Positions 19,604-28,852 of a DNA stretch of 64,000 nt are shown here, in pieces (position 1 is the first letter of the stretch; each line of letters starts with the position of its first letter). The position numbers and the translations under genes were made by a program. A model generated the notes under the pieces. The model ran no database searches, was not told the DNA's origin, and saw nothing but the letters and a program-made list of their open reading frames with translations. Source of the DNA: UBA2561 sp964577275 (GTDB lineage Bacteria > Bacteroidota > Bacteroidia > Cytophagales > Thermoflexibacteraceae); NCBI GenBank assembly GCA_964577275.1, contig CAZNYR010000003.1, positions 1-64,000 on the forward strand. The letters run 5' to 3'.

Positions 19604-20149
19604 TTATTGTACGACAGGAATTTTAATAACTTGTCCCGGCTCGACATGGTCTGTCATGGCTAATACCAAATTGGCACGCCGTATTTTTTCGGGGTCAATC
19701 TTAAATTTTTTACCTAAACCATATAAAGTATCTCCTTTTTGAACCGTATATTCGATAAATTGTGCCGATTTTTTGGTTTCATCCGTTGTTTTGGCTTCCT
19801 CTTGGGCGTTGTTGGCGGCGGAATTATCCGTATATTGTATCGTTCCTGCGGGTGCCGTCAAGCCTGCTACTTTGGGCGGATACACTTTAATTTTGTCGCC
19901 TAATTTGAGTCCGTCCGTCATCGCCAATTTAAGATTTGCCTTTTTAAGGTCATCGGTCGAAATCTTAAATTTTTTGGCAATTTTCCCTAAATATTCTCCT
20001 GCCTGTACTTCGTATTCCACAGGCACTTTGAAATCAGGAAAATATCCCAAAGAAGGATATGCCTCATTTTGTGCCGTTATATTGTGATTCATACCCAAAA
20101 CTCCGCCCAGTAGCCCTAAAATTAAGTTGATTTTTTTCATTTCCATCAT
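19604..20149 (-). CDS. Two-LysM-domain exported protein
   Basis: A 181-residue protein with a signal peptide (MKKINLILGLLGGVLGMN). Two LysM domains are clear: VEYEVQAGEYLGKIAKKFKI ... ANLKLAMTDGLKLGDKIKVY (about 44-92) and IEYTVQKGDTLYGLGKKFKI ... ANLVLAMTDHVEPGQVIKI (about 132-180), joined by a TPA/Asn/Glu-rich linker. LysM domains bind N-acetylglucosamine chains of peptidoglycan, so the protein acts in the periplasm. It follows the TPR gene after 6 nt and is the last gene of the cluster. Confidence 0.85.
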   Translation of the reverse strand: MMEMKKINLILGLLGGVLGMNHNITAQNEAYPSLGYFPDFKVPVEYEVQAGEYLGKIAKKFKISTDDLKKANLKLAMTDGLKLGDKIKVYPPKVAGLTAPAGTIQYTDNSAANNAQEEAKTTDETKKSAQFIEYTVQKGDTLYGLGKKFKIDPEKIRRANLVLAMTDHVEPGQVIKIPVVQ

Positions 20150-20155
20150 ATTTTG

Positions 20156-20824
20156 TTAGTTACAGCCTAATTCAGCAGGCAAATGTTCTGCGTTTTTGTG
20201 TCCTTCGGCAATGCCTTTTTTGATGTCTGCACAGGCACCTGCCTTGTCATTGATTTGCATTTTTGCCAAGCCCCGAAACGTAAATAATCGTGGGTCGGTC
20301 GGATTTAATTCGATAGCTTTATCATAATCTGTAATTGCTTCCTGAAATAATTTAAGGCGTGCTTTGGCATAAGCTCTTTTATTATATGCCCAGTAATAGT
20401 CTGGTTTTAAGTAAGTTACGTTCGTATAATCCACGATTGCGCCATGAAAATCTCCTGCCTTAAATTTAGTATTTCCCTCCTCCATGTATCGTTCCGAAAC
20501 CTTTGTAGGCTCAAAACCATCGTATAAAAAGTTGGTTATCAGCTTTTCCGCATCCGAAAGCCCCTTATTTTTGGCAATGTACCAGTTAATCCCTGCCCCA
20601 TCCACATTGCCCAAATAATATTCCGAAGTGCCTCGATAGGCATAAGCCTCCACAAAATCAGGATTTTTGAGCAAGGCAATGTTAAATTGCAACACCGCTT
20701 CCTGATATTTTTTCTGGGCAAATAATTCTGTCCCTTTTCCGTAGGCTTCTTGGGCAGTCTGTGCAAATCCGACCGAGATAAAACATCCCAAAATTGTCGT
20801 TAGCATCCATTTGATTCGCATCAT
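20156..20824 (-). CDS. Exported TPR protein
   Basis: A 222-residue protein with a signal peptide (MLTTILGCFISVGFAQ) and about four tetratricopeptide repeats, for example AYGKGTELFAQKKYQEAVLQ, GNTKFKAGDFHGAIVDYTNV and KRAYAKARLKLFQEAITDYD. It ends with KAGACADIKKGIAEGHKNA and a final Cys-Asn. TPRs mediate protein contacts, here in the periplasm. It lies between LysM genes on the same strand (74 nt after the small LysM lipoprotein gene, 6 nt before the two-LysM gene), so it probably scaffolds the same cell-wall function. Confidence 0.85.
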   Translation of the reverse strand: MMRIKWMLTTILGCFISVGFAQTAQEAYGKGTELFAQKKYQEAVLQFNIALLKNPDFVEAYAYRGTSEYYLGNVDGAGINWYIAKNKGLSDAEKLITNFLYDGFEPTKVSERYMEEGNTKFKAGDFHGAIVDYTNVTYLKPDYYWAYNKRAYAKARLKLFQEAITDYDKAIELNPTDPRLFTFRGLAKMQINDKAGACADIKKGIAEGHKNAEHLPAELGCN

Positions 20825-20898
20825 TTTTTTATTGATTTAATAATTAATTTTAAGTTAAATATTAACGAAATTATTTAAAAACCTGCTACCTCGAAAAA

Positions 20899-21144
20899 CT
20901 ACTTTTTCTGTTCGGGGTCTTTGATAATTAATTTTTCGCCACCCTTGAAAAAACTATTTTCGATGGCGGTTTTGTAGTCAGGATTCCACTCCATGAGTTG
21001 GCTTTCAGTGAGTTGATATTTTTCCAAAATCATCTCAATCGCATCGCCATATTGCGTTTTGTAATAATATGAGGCATCCAATCTGGCGGAGGCACACCCC
21101 AAAAAAAGGACGAAAAGCAAGATATACAACTGTTTTAATTTCAT
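20899..21144 (-). CDS. Small LysM-type lipoprotein, paralogue of the end of the upstream gene
   Basis: An 81-residue protein. The signal and lipobox LFVLFLGCASA make it a lipoprotein. The mature part (LDASYYYKTQYGDAIEMILE ... GGEKLIIKDP) is one LysM-like module nearly the same as the last module of the 1039-residue neighbour (about two thirds identical over some 57 residues, counted by eye). It starts 4 nt after that gene stops. It looks like a tandem duplication that split off and acquired its own lipoprotein signal. Confidence 0.8.
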   Translation of the reverse strand: MKLKQLYILLFVLFLGCASARLDASYYYKTQYGDAIEMILEKYQLTESQLMEWNPDYKTAIENSFFKGGEKLIIKDPEQKK

Positions 21145-21148
21145 GGAT

Positions 21149-24100
21149 TTATTTATTTGGGTCTTTAATAATTAATTTTTCGCCACCCCAAAACGAACTG
21201 GTTTCAATCGCATCCGCATGGTCGGGATTCCATTGTTTGAGTTGCGTTTCGGTAATGCCGTATTTTTCCAAAATGCTTTCGAGTGGGTCTCCAAACGCTA
21301 CTTCATGATAATATGAGGCATCCAAATTTTTGGCTTGCATATTCGTATTTTCCGACTTTGCAGATTCCTTCGGTGCTTCCTCAACGGGTTGTTGCTCGGT
21401 TTTTGATTCGGTTTTTTGCTCCGAATTCTGGCGTTGCGTTTCTAATTTTTTCTGCAAAATCAAAGCCGTCAGATGAGCGGGGTCGTTCCCATTCGCATCC
21501 GTTGCAATTTGAACGGGGTCTTCAGCCGTAACTTCCTGATTTTGAGCAGTATTTATTTCGGTCTTGGCTTCAGTTTTTTGTTCCGATTTCGTTTCCTGAA
21601 CCGAGCTAATTTCCTGATGATCAGTTACTTGTTCCGCAGGTTCAGGCGATGTAATTCGTAATTTTGTACCTTTCGGAAAATCCATGACACCCGAAGGCAA
21701 ATCGTTCCATTTTTTGAGGTCAGAAGTTTTCACGCCCACCGTGCTGGCAATTTCATAAATATTTTCCGACTCATTTTTAACTTCATAAATATTAGGGTCG
21801 CCTTGTGCTTTTTCGGGCTTCGTCGCATTTTCAGCCTGCGGTTTCTTCGTTATCAACATCGTAAGTGTGGCAGGGTCAGCAATATCTGGCAGGGCAGTAC
21901 GCTGAATATTTGTGGGTTCTGCCGTAGATTCATAAATTGTACTTTCCGAAGAATTGTCTTTGCTATTTATTTCTATTTTTTGACTGGAAACTCCTGCATC
22001 TTGGGCAGTTTGTACTACCGAATTTTTGGGTTCTGTTTCTTTCAATAAACCTGATTCCAATGCCAATTTTGACCCTTTAAAAATCTTACTTTCTAAGGTC
22101 ATATTATTCCATGCCAATAAATCACGAAACGAAATACCATAAAGCCGTGCAATACTAAAAAATGTTTCTTTAGGCTTCACCGTATGCCAGCCTGTCGGTG
22201 TTTTAGGTTCGCCTAAATAGATTTTACAACCTGCAGGTAACTTCTTGGTTAAGAGCATATTACGCTTTATAATGGCATCCACGCTTGTCCCGTAACGGGT
22301 GGCAATTTGTGCTAAAGATTCGCCTTCCAGAACTACATATTCGTCAGGCTTAGGCAGGGCTGGCGGTTGCGTAAGTCGTACTTTTTGATGGACATAAAGT
22401 ATCTTTTCAGGATGCGCTCCGTTCCACAAATATAAATCACTTTGTTTGATACTAAACATATATGCAATGCCACTCCAAGTATCGTTGGGTTGAGCTACAT
22501 AGTAATCCGAAGTAATTGGTTTCTTTTCATAAACTATTTTTGTACTTTCCGAAGAATCACTTGCTGATTTTATGACACCTGAATCTTGATTTTCGACCAC
22601 CAATTCTTTCTTATTTTCACTCGAACTATCCGTTACTGTTTCTGCAATACTTTGGATTTCTATTTCTGCATTTCCTAAAATTGGAGCATCGGCAGTAGCC
22701 TCCAAAATGACAAGGGGTTGAGGTTGGGGTTGAGGTGTTTTTTTGATTTTCCGTAACACCTTAAATAACGGATTACCAGTCAGTTTTGCCTGCAAATTTA
22801 AGACACGCCCTCCCACAAAAACCGAATCATCTTCCATCACTTTTTCGCCCATGATTTCGGTATCGTTCGTCTTCACTTCTTGATATTTTATAAATTTAGA
22901 ATTATCTCCTAAAGCATTGTAAACCAATAAGTTAGATTTACGAATACCATACATCTGCGATACATCCGTCAAATCTTCCGATTCTTGCAATACATGACTT
23001 TGTGTTGCGCCTTTGGTATTTTTCTTTTTGAGATAATATACCGTTCCAACTTGTAAGTTTTTATCAATAATTTCATTATATTTTAAAAATTTAGCATCAG
23101 ACAAATTGCCTGCTTTTGCCAAATCAGTTGCGCTTTGTCCTTCCTGAGCAATAATGGCAGGCAAGCTATTTGCCTCTACAAAAACAAATATTTTTCCGTT
23201 AATCTCTTTCTTTTCTTGATTTTTTAACACGGGGAAATCTCCATTTTTCTGAATTTGGATTTCGGTAGATTTTTCGGATGCAGTATCGAGGTTTTCTACG
23301 ATATTTTTATCTATTTTATCCTCTGTTTTTGGAACTGAATCTTTCGTAACTTCTTCTTTTTCAGAACTTTCATCTAATTTGTCTTCGGTGGGAGCATATT
23401 TTCTTTTGACAATTCTATCCCCCAAAAATGATTTGGCTTTCTGCTCTTCGTCAGGCATAATAGGCAAAATAATTGGATACGATTTGACAAGTTTTTTGTC
23501 GGGATTAATGTTCCACAGATTATACTCCGTGATATTTTCGGAAAGGGCAATTTTTTGACTTGTTTCCTGAATTTTCTCACCGATTTCGCCTTGATAAACA
23601 ATTAATTTAATGGCTTTTGGGTCGGGATTAATTTTATTTTTGAATGTAATATAATGTGCCAAAAAGTTTAAAATAAAAACATGGTTTTCTTTGGTAATAT
23701 TCATGGTTTTTTTGCCTGCCAAACCTTTATCAATGACTTCGCCAGTTTGTGTAAAACCCAGTTCTTTAGTTAATAGTGTATGTACCCAATTATCTAATAA
23801 TTCATTATTTTCGGCAAAGAATTTCATCAGTACATCCGAAGCCAAAATGACATGATTTCGTTCGTCTATATCTTCATTGATGACCAATTTCAGGGCTTGT
23901 GCCTCGCTGGTTCGCATCTGCCAAAAGCCATCCGAACCAGGACGTAAAAGTCCATCTAATGGACTGTGTGTCAGATGATTAGACTCTAAAAGAATTAGAT
24001 ATTTAAAGTCATCAGGAATGTGATATTTTCGCATTGCCTCCTCGACAAACGGAAAATACATCCGTCCATATTCCTGATAGTTTTGATACCGCAAAAAATC

Positions 24101-24268
24101 GCCTGTGAGGTATTTTGTTTTTTGTCCAATCACGGTACGAGCCGATTCATCAAGGATAAGTTCGAGGTCAGCAAATTGTACTTTTTGGGGAATTTCGATA
24201 GTTTGTGCCGATGTAACCGAAAGGCTCATCAGCCAGCACAAGACCGTAAAAATATATTTGTTCTTCAT
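21149..24268 (-). CDS. Multi-LysM protein with lytic-transglycosylase-like N-terminal domain
   Basis: A 1039-residue exported protein. The signal peptide is MKNKYIFTVLCWLMSLSVTSAQ. Residues about 55-215 resemble an MltD/Slt-type lysozyme-fold domain: YHIPDDFKYLILLESN (with the Glu at the catalytic position), GFWQMRTSEAQAL and a helical end. About seven LysM modules follow (for instance YYVAQPNDTWSGIAYMFSI, YVVLEGESLAQIATRYGT, WHTVKPKETFFSIARLYGI), separated by Glu/Lys/Ser/Thr-rich linkers, some of them repetitive (DPATLTMLI, DPAHLTALIL). It probably binds and may cut peptidoglycan. It heads the four-gene same-strand cluster down to 19604. Confidence 0.8.
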   Translation of the reverse strand: MKNKYIFTVLCWLMSLSVTSAQTIEIPQKVQFADLELILDESARTVIGQKTKYLTGDFLRYQNYQEYGRMYFPFVEEAMRKYHIPDDFKYLILLESNHLTHSPLDGLLRPGSDGFWQMRTSEAQALKLVINEDIDERNHVILASDVLMKFFAENNELLDNWVHTLLTKELGFTQTGEVIDKGLAGKKTMNITKENHVFILNFLAHYITFKNKINPDPKAIKLIVYQGEIGEKIQETSQKIALSENITEYNLWNINPDKKLVKSYPIILPIMPDEEQKAKSFLGDRIVKRKYAPTEDKLDESSEKEEVTKDSVPKTEDKIDKNIVENLDTASEKSTEIQIQKNGDFPVLKNQEKKEINGKIFVFVEANSLPAIIAQEGQSATDLAKAGNLSDAKFLKYNEIIDKNLQVGTVYYLKKKNTKGATQSHVLQESEDLTDVSQMYGIRKSNLLVYNALGDNSKFIKYQEVKTNDTEIMGEKVMEDDSVFVGGRVLNLQAKLTGNPLFKVLRKIKKTPQPQPQPLVILEATADAPILGNAEIEIQSIAETVTDSSSENKKELVVENQDSGVIKSASDSSESTKIVYEKKPITSDYYVAQPNDTWSGIAYMFSIKQSDLYLWNGAHPEKILYVHQKVRLTQPPALPKPDEYVVLEGESLAQIATRYGTSVDAIIKRNMLLTKKLPAGCKIYLGEPKTPTGWHTVKPKETFFSIARLYGISFRDLLAWNNMTLESKIFKGSKLALESGLLKETEPKNSVVQTAQDAGVSSQKIEINSKDNSSESTIYESTAEPTNIQRTALPDIADPATLTMLITKKPQAENATKPEKAQGDPNIYEVKNESENIYEIASTVGVKTSDLKKWNDLPSGVMDFPKGTKLRITSPEPAEQVTDHQEISSVQETKSEQKTEAKTEINTAQNQEVTAEDPVQIATDANGNDPAHLTALILQKKLETQRQNSEQKTESKTEQQPVEEAPKESAKSENTNMQAKNLDASYYHEVAFGDPLESILEKYGITETQLKQWNPDHADAIETSSFWGGEKLIIKDPNK

Positions 24269-24594
24269 CTTTGAGGTGCAATTTTATGGGTAATTTCTGA
24301 TTTTTTCGAGTTCATGCTATTCATCGGTAAAAATACTAAATTATCTTGAAAATGAATCTGATGCAAATTTGGATACACAATTGTTTACAAAATTCTATGT
24401 CAATTTGCATCATATTTTCAGAGACTTAGGATAGGTGCTTGAGCGCAAGAATTTCCATAAAAACGTAGAATTTTATTTTTCCGTTCGGTTTTCAAGGTTT
24501 GAACATCCCTTTTTGACGGTTGAAAACCTCAAAAATGGCTCTAAAAGTAGTTTTGGCATGAAAATTTACAGAATTGGGCTATTTTTAAAGCAAT
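24269..24594. other. Gene-free stretch with two inverted repeats
   Basis: Between the SpoIIE gene's stop (24595) and the LysM protein's start. Contains an inverted repeat GATGCAAATT (24360-24369) / AATTTGCATC (24412-24421) and GGTTTTCAA (24487-24495) / TTGAAAACC (24520-24528). The first may belong to the LysM gene's regulatory region, the second to the end of the SpoIIE transcript. No gene seen. Confidence 0.5.
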
Positions 24595-26049
24595 TCATAA
24601 TTTGAATCCGATAACCAAAATATCATCGGTTTGTTTGCCTTTGCCCTGCCATGCGTCAAGGCTTTTTTGGAGGATTTCTTTTTGCTCAAAAAAGGGACGT
24701 TGATGGATTTCAAATACTAATTCCTTGAATCGTTTTTTCATAAACTTACGATTATCGCCCCCGCCAAATTGGTCTTGGAAACCATCCGAAAAGAGATAAA
24801 AAACAGGCGATTCACCCTCAAACCGAATGGTGTGCGTGGTAAACGGCTCTTCGAGATTTTGCCATCCGCCTACGGATTTTCGGTTGCCTTTGATTTGTTT
24901 GAGTTCTCGTTGTCCTACGGCGTTGGTTTGGATATACAAAAGCGGACTTTTTGCCCCCGCAAAGTGCAACGTTTGGCGGTCTTCTTCGATGACGCACAAC
25001 GAAATATCCATGCCATCACGGGTTTTGTGTTCGGTCTGTTTGAGCATATACCGAATGCGGTCGTTGAGTTGGTCTAAGATGTGATGTGGTTCATATATCT
25101 GTTTGACATTCACGATATTAGTGAGTTGTTCCATGCCAATCATACTCATAATTGCACCGGGAACGCCATGCCCCGTGCAATCGGCGGCGACCAAAATAAT
25201 TTTCCCATGTATCTCTTCAAACCAATAAAAATCGCCACTGACTTTATCTCTGGGACGGAGCAAAATAAATGATTCGGGCAAAAACGATTTGATACGAGAA
25301 GTGCTGGGCAAAAGTGCGCTTTGGATTCGTCCGGCATAACTCATGCTTGCCAAAATATTTCGGTTTTGGCGTTTGATTTCGTCATTGGCTTCTTGTAAAA
25401 TCTGGGCTTGTGCCGAAATCTGTTTGTTTTTGGTTTCGATATTTCGTTTTTGCCCCCGAATGCGTCTTGTTGAAACGACCGAAATCGCCGTGATTGCCAG
25501 CAATAACGTAGAAATCAGCAGTAAAGTCATGGTTTCGAGGAACTTACGTTTTAGTTGCTCCTCCGCCTTGACCAATTTATGCGTATAAGCTGTATTTAGG
25601 GAATCCTTCTCATCAATAATCGTTCCAATTCGTCTGCTTACGCCTTGCGTTTTGGCTTGCGCCTCCTGATAAGCCAGTTCGTTGCTGACCAACGTTTGTT
25701 GTAATCGGCTCAAATCTTTTTCCAAAATTCGCCGTTCGGTGGGTGTAATCGTTTCTTTATCCAATCGAAGTGTAATGCGGTCAATTTCGGTGCGTACTTT
25801 GGCATTATTTTCCGACAAAATTTGCTTTTCCATCTCTAACTCATTGATAATATTGTTAAAATATTGCTTCAACAATCGGACAGTATCCTGCGATGAAAAT
25901 TGAGCGAAAGAATCTGTATTTACCGTTTGAATTTGCTCTGGAATGGCTGGCGGAGGGTCTAAAAACCAATCCTCTTGCCCAGATACAGGACATATCCACA
26001 GCATCAGTGCGCCAAAAAAAAACCAGAATTTTACCGCTCGCATGGGCAT
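24595..26049 (-). CDS. Membrane SpoIIE-type PP2C serine phosphatase
   Basis: A 484-residue protein with an N-terminal signal, a periplasmic coiled-coil region (NNIINELEMEKQILSENNAK...), a membrane helix at about 166-190 (TLLLISTLLLAITAISVV), a cytosolic coiled coil and a C-terminal SpoIIE domain. Metal and catalytic motifs are present: VSGDFYWFEE, ADCTGHGVPGAIMSMIG, MDISLCVIE, FSDGFQDQFGG and TDDILVIGF. Such phosphatases dephosphorylate anti-anti-sigma-type or other proteins in response to a signal. No cognate regulators are adjacent. Start: the frame opens with TTG 26076; ATG 26049 or 26043 is more likely. A dispersed repeat lies about 77 nt upstream. Confidence 0.87.
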   Translation of the reverse strand: MPMRAVKFWFFFGALMLWICPVSGQEDWFLDPPPAIPEQIQTVNTDSFAQFSSQDTVRLLKQYFNNIINELEMEKQILSENNAKVRTEIDRITLRLDKETITPTERRILEKDLSRLQQTLVSNELAYQEAQAKTQGVSRRIGTIIDEKDSLNTAYTHKLVKAEEQLKRKFLETMTLLLISTLLLAITAISVVSTRRIRGQKRNIETKNKQISAQAQILQEANDEIKRQNRNILASMSYAGRIQSALLPSTSRIKSFLPESFILLRPRDKVSGDFYWFEEIHGKIILVAADCTGHGVPGAIMSMIGMEQLTNIVNVKQIYEPHHILDQLNDRIRYMLKQTEHKTRDGMDISLCVIEEDRQTLHFAGAKSPLLYIQTNAVGQRELKQIKGNRKSVGGWQNLEEPFTTHTIRFEGESPVFYLFSDGFQDQFGGGDNRKFMKKRFKELVFEIHQRPFFEQKEILQKSLDAWQGKGKQTDDILVIGFKL

Positions 26050-26125
26050 GATAGGATTAAAAAAAAGCGTTGTCAAATCGTGCTAAGTAATGATGTTGTG
26101 TATCGTTTGATTCAAGTATAATTTA

Positions 26126-26144
26126 TTGATTTTCAAGTCATTAT
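26126..26144 (+). repeat. Dispersed TGATTWTCAG element, copy 1
   Basis: TTGATTTTCAAGTCATTAT, preceded by TATAATTTA exactly as in copy 6. It lies between the SpoIIE gene start and the RND adaptor gene stop. Confidence 0.6.
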
Positions 26145-26160
26145 AATATCTCAATACGCA

Positions 26161-27222
26161 CTACTGCTTTGGTGTTGTTGTTTGAGGATTTTGTAGTATC
26201 CAATCCGTTGCCGTGATGCCCTCCCGAATTTCGAGGGAATTATCCTTCCGAACCCCGACCTTGACGATTTGTCTAATTGGTTCATTTTCAGTATCTTTTA
26301 AGTAAACATACGCCTCATTCTGAGATTGAACCACAGATGAAACAGGCAAAAATAAGACCGTTTTTTGACGCACAGGAATCCGTGCGATAGCCGTCATGCC
26401 AGCACGCACCTCCGTTTCGGATTTGGTGGATGCCAACGAAATGATAAGTTGATATTTCTGTTCGGATAACGCCCGAATTTGCCGAATCATACCTGCGAAT
26501 TGCACTTTTTCAAACGAAAGTTCGACCCGTGCCGAATCGCCTTTTTGGATACCTCTGAGGGCTAAATCATCGGTCATTGCCTCAAAATCAAATGCGCCTG
26601 CGCCAATAAGTTCTGCCCAAACTTTTACAATTTGCGTACCAGTTGAGTCCGTTCTGAAAACTCGTTCCTTATCAGTTACATAAATTTTTTGAAGCACGCC
26701 CGATTGAGGAGCTAATATTTCGAGTGGCACGGTATTTTCCTGTAAGATTTGGAGCGATTCTTCCAAATTAATGACTTCAAAACGAGCTTTTTCTAAACGC
26801 TGGGATTGTGCCTGATAATTATTTTGGGCTTCAACCAAAGTTTGTGGCGATGTTCTTTTGGCGATAAGTAATTGATTCTTCGTCTTTTCCAAAAGTTGTT
26901 TTTGATGAATTAATTTATCTTTAGCTTGATGTATCAAATTCTGAAGGCTATCGGCATCTCTCAAAAATTCTTCGGGCAATACCCGAAACAAGGCTTGGTC
27001 TTGCGTAACCGAATCTTTTTCCTGTACTAAAACTTCGAGGATTTGCCCCGTAATTTGGGGACGAATTTCAAGGGATTTTCCGTTCCGAATTACGCCCGTA
27101 ACCGATAGATTTTCAGCTACTTTGACCTCTTGGGCTTGTATAAATTGGCGGGTATTTTCCGCATCCATTTGGCATCCTATCATCAAAAATAATCCGCTCC
27201 AGCATACGATAATATATTTCAT
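26161..27222 (-). CDS. HlyD/RND-type periplasmic adaptor protein
   Basis: A 353-residue membrane-fusion protein. Lipoprotein signal with lipobox MIGCQ. Standard order: N-terminal beta segment (VTGVIRNGKSLEIRPQITGQ), lipoyl half (VLVQEKDSVTQDQALFRV), alpha hairpin (about 85-165, with QAKDKLIHQKQLLEKTKNQL), second lipoyl half (LEILAPQSGVLQKIYV), beta-barrel and membrane-proximal domains (AGMTAIARIPV). It would link an inner-membrane pump to an outer-membrane channel. No RND pump gene is adjacent, and a TolC-like gene is 24 kb away (51094-52431), so its partners are unknown. Confidence 0.85.
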   Translation of the reverse strand: MKYIIVCWSGLFLMIGCQMDAENTRQFIQAQEVKVAENLSVTGVIRNGKSLEIRPQITGQILEVLVQEKDSVTQDQALFRVLPEEFLRDADSLQNLIHQAKDKLIHQKQLLEKTKNQLLIAKRTSPQTLVEAQNNYQAQSQRLEKARFEVINLEESLQILQENTVPLEILAPQSGVLQKIYVTDKERVFRTDSTGTQIVKVWAELIGAGAFDFEAMTDDLALRGIQKGDSARVELSFEKVQFAGMIRQIRALSEQKYQLIISLASTKSETEVRAGMTAIARIPVRQKTVLFLPVSSVVQSQNEAYVYLKDTENEPIRQIVKVGVRKDNSLEIREGITATDWILQNPQTTTPKQ

Positions 27223-27256
27223 ACCTGCTTGATTTGTAAGGTGTTGTTTCTAAGAT

Positions 27257-28123
27257 TTATAATCTTCCCGAAAGTTCGTCAAGTCGTCTTTTTTCTTTGT
27301 GGGAAAGTTTATTGATGCCATATTTCTGAACTTTTTCCAATAAATAATCCAATTCTTCGGCTTCGGACATCTGTTTTTTTTCTTGTTGCTCGCTCCGAAG
27401 TCGTTTTTTGCGATATTTGAAATACCCATCCATGAGCATTATTTCGGGTCTTCGGATAAGCAAAAATAAAAAAATCGAAAACGGAACGAAGAGCAGAAAA
27501 AATGTAGTCCAGTGCATCAGAAAATAGGCTGGCTCAATCAAAATTGTCAAAAATAAGCCGACAATCGCTCCGCCCAAATGGGCTTCGTGTCCGATATTGT
27601 CGCTTTGTTTTTTGATGCCATAAATCGAAACCAAAATAAATAAAAATCCGAACAGCCAAGCAGGAAACTCGATGGGCAAAAATATCAAGCCAATTTTTGC
27701 GGTTGGAGTCATCAAAACATACGAAAAAAGCACGCCAGAAATTGCGCCTGAAGCTCCCAACGCCCGATAATCGCCGTGATTTCGATGCACATACAAGGAA
27801 AGCAAACCGCCCAAAACCTTACTTCCGAAATATAATATAAAAAAATTGCCTAAACCCAACGAATTACCTACCGACTGCCCGAAAGCATACAAAGCATACA
27901 TATTAAATGCCAAATGCCACCAACCGCCATGCAAAAATCCTGAACTCAACAAACGATAATACTGCTTGTCTATCAGGATTTTATCCACGTCAAAAACATA
28001 TTTATCCCGAAAAGCCTCATTTCGGATGCCATAATACGAAAGGATGCCAATGCCCAAAATAAACAAAGTGGTAATGGCGGCAATGCCTTCCGTACTGGCA
28101 ATTAATTCTTGATTTGTGTGCAT
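27257..28123 (-). CDS. Rhomboid-family intramembrane serine protease
   Basis: A 288-residue inner-membrane protease. About six membrane helices. Catalytic Ser lies in LGASGAISG, catalytic His in HEAHLGGAIVG, and the conserved loop GGWWHLAFNMYALYAFG is present. The cytosolic C-terminal tail is highly charged (YRKKRLRSEQQEKKQMSEAE). It cleaves membrane proteins within or near the bilayer; the substrate is unknown. It starts 133 nt after the next upstream gap and lies 34 nt before the RND adaptor gene, so the two may share a transcript. Confidence 0.9.
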   Translation of the reverse strand: MHTNQELIASTEGIAAITTLFILGIGILSYYGIRNEAFRDKYVFDVDKILIDKQYYRLLSSGFLHGGWWHLAFNMYALYAFGQSVGNSLGLGNFFILYFGSKVLGGLLSLYVHRNHGDYRALGASGAISGVLFSYVLMTPTAKIGLIFLPIEFPAWLFGFLFILVSIYGIKKQSDNIGHEAHLGGAIVGLFLTILIEPAYFLMHWTTFFLLFVPFSIFLFLLIRRPEIMLMDGYFKYRKKRLRSEQQEKKQMSEAEELDYLLEKVQKYGINKLSHKEKRRLDELSGRL

Positions 28124-28183
28124 GGCTTTTTATATTTTTAAACGCTTAAACGGAATAAAGTATGAATCTCGAATTTCAATATA

Positions 28184-28202
28184 TTGATTATCAGGCAATT
28201 AT
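28184..28202 (+). repeat. Dispersed TGATTWTCAG element, copy 2
   Basis: TTGATTATCAGGCAATTAT, 61 nt upstream of the rhomboid start and 76 nt beyond the CBS gene stop. Confidence 0.65.
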
Positions 28203-28277
28203 ACTGTTTTAATCGTTCATAAATTTAGTGCATAGTAATTTTTAATTATCACATTTTGTCAAATCAAAACGGATTGA

Positions 28278-28667
28278 TTAGGCAGCATTTTTTTCGGTAT
28301 ATTGCTTATTTTCAATAAGTTTCAATAAATCAAAAGAACTCAGAATCCCGATAACCTGTTTTTCGTGTGTTACGACAATGTGATGAATCCGGCGGTTACG
28401 CATCATGCGGGCAGCATCCTGTACGGGCGAATATTGCGGAATAGTCAGCACATTTTCCGTCATAATTTTTTTGGCGGGCGTTCCCTCCGAATCGGTTTTG
28501 AGCAAATCGCTCGAAGTAATAATGCCAACGGGTTCGTTTTCGGTATTCACAATCGGAACGGCTTTGATGTGATTTTTGCTCATAATATCTTTGATATGCC
28601 CAGCAGATTTGTGCGGAACGCTCGTAATTACAGGACTGACCATCAGGTCTTTGACTCGAATTTTCAT
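28278..28667 (-). CDS. Two-CBS-domain protein
   Basis: A 129-residue protein made of two CBS domains and little else: VKDLMVSPVITSVPHKSAGH ... IITSSDLLK (about 5-62) and AKKIMTENVLTIPQYSPVQD ... GILSSFDLLKLI (about 65-122). A CBS pair (Bateman module) usually binds adenine nucleotides and signals energy status. With no catalytic domain it must act by binding. It is a single gene with its own 3' gap; the target is unknown. Confidence 0.88.
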   Translation of the reverse strand: MKIRVKDLMVSPVITSVPHKSAGHIKDIMSKNHIKAVPIVNTENEPVGIITSSDLLKTDSEGTPAKKIMTENVLTIPQYSPVQDAARMMRNRRIHHIVVTHEKQVIGILSSFDLLKLIENKQYTEKNAA

Positions 28668-28818
28668 GTTAAATTTATGGTATAATTATGTTTAGATACA
28701 AATTTTTTCGCTTAATTGCCTTCAATATTGTGAAGAGTTTTAACAGATAAAAGTCGTTATATTTATAGGTTTTTACAAATTTGAAAAATTGAATTAATAA
28801 ATACAAACACCGAGAACG

Positions 28819-28826
28819 TAATTTTG
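28819..28826 (+). promoter_or_regulatory. Putative -7 promoter box for the DUF4337-like gene
   Basis: TAATTTTG matches TAnnTTTG and lies 26 nt before ATG 28853. It supports that ATG over the upstream GTG at 28829. Confidence 0.4.
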
Positions 28827-28852
28827 GGGTGTTCTTGAAATCGCTAAAAATT

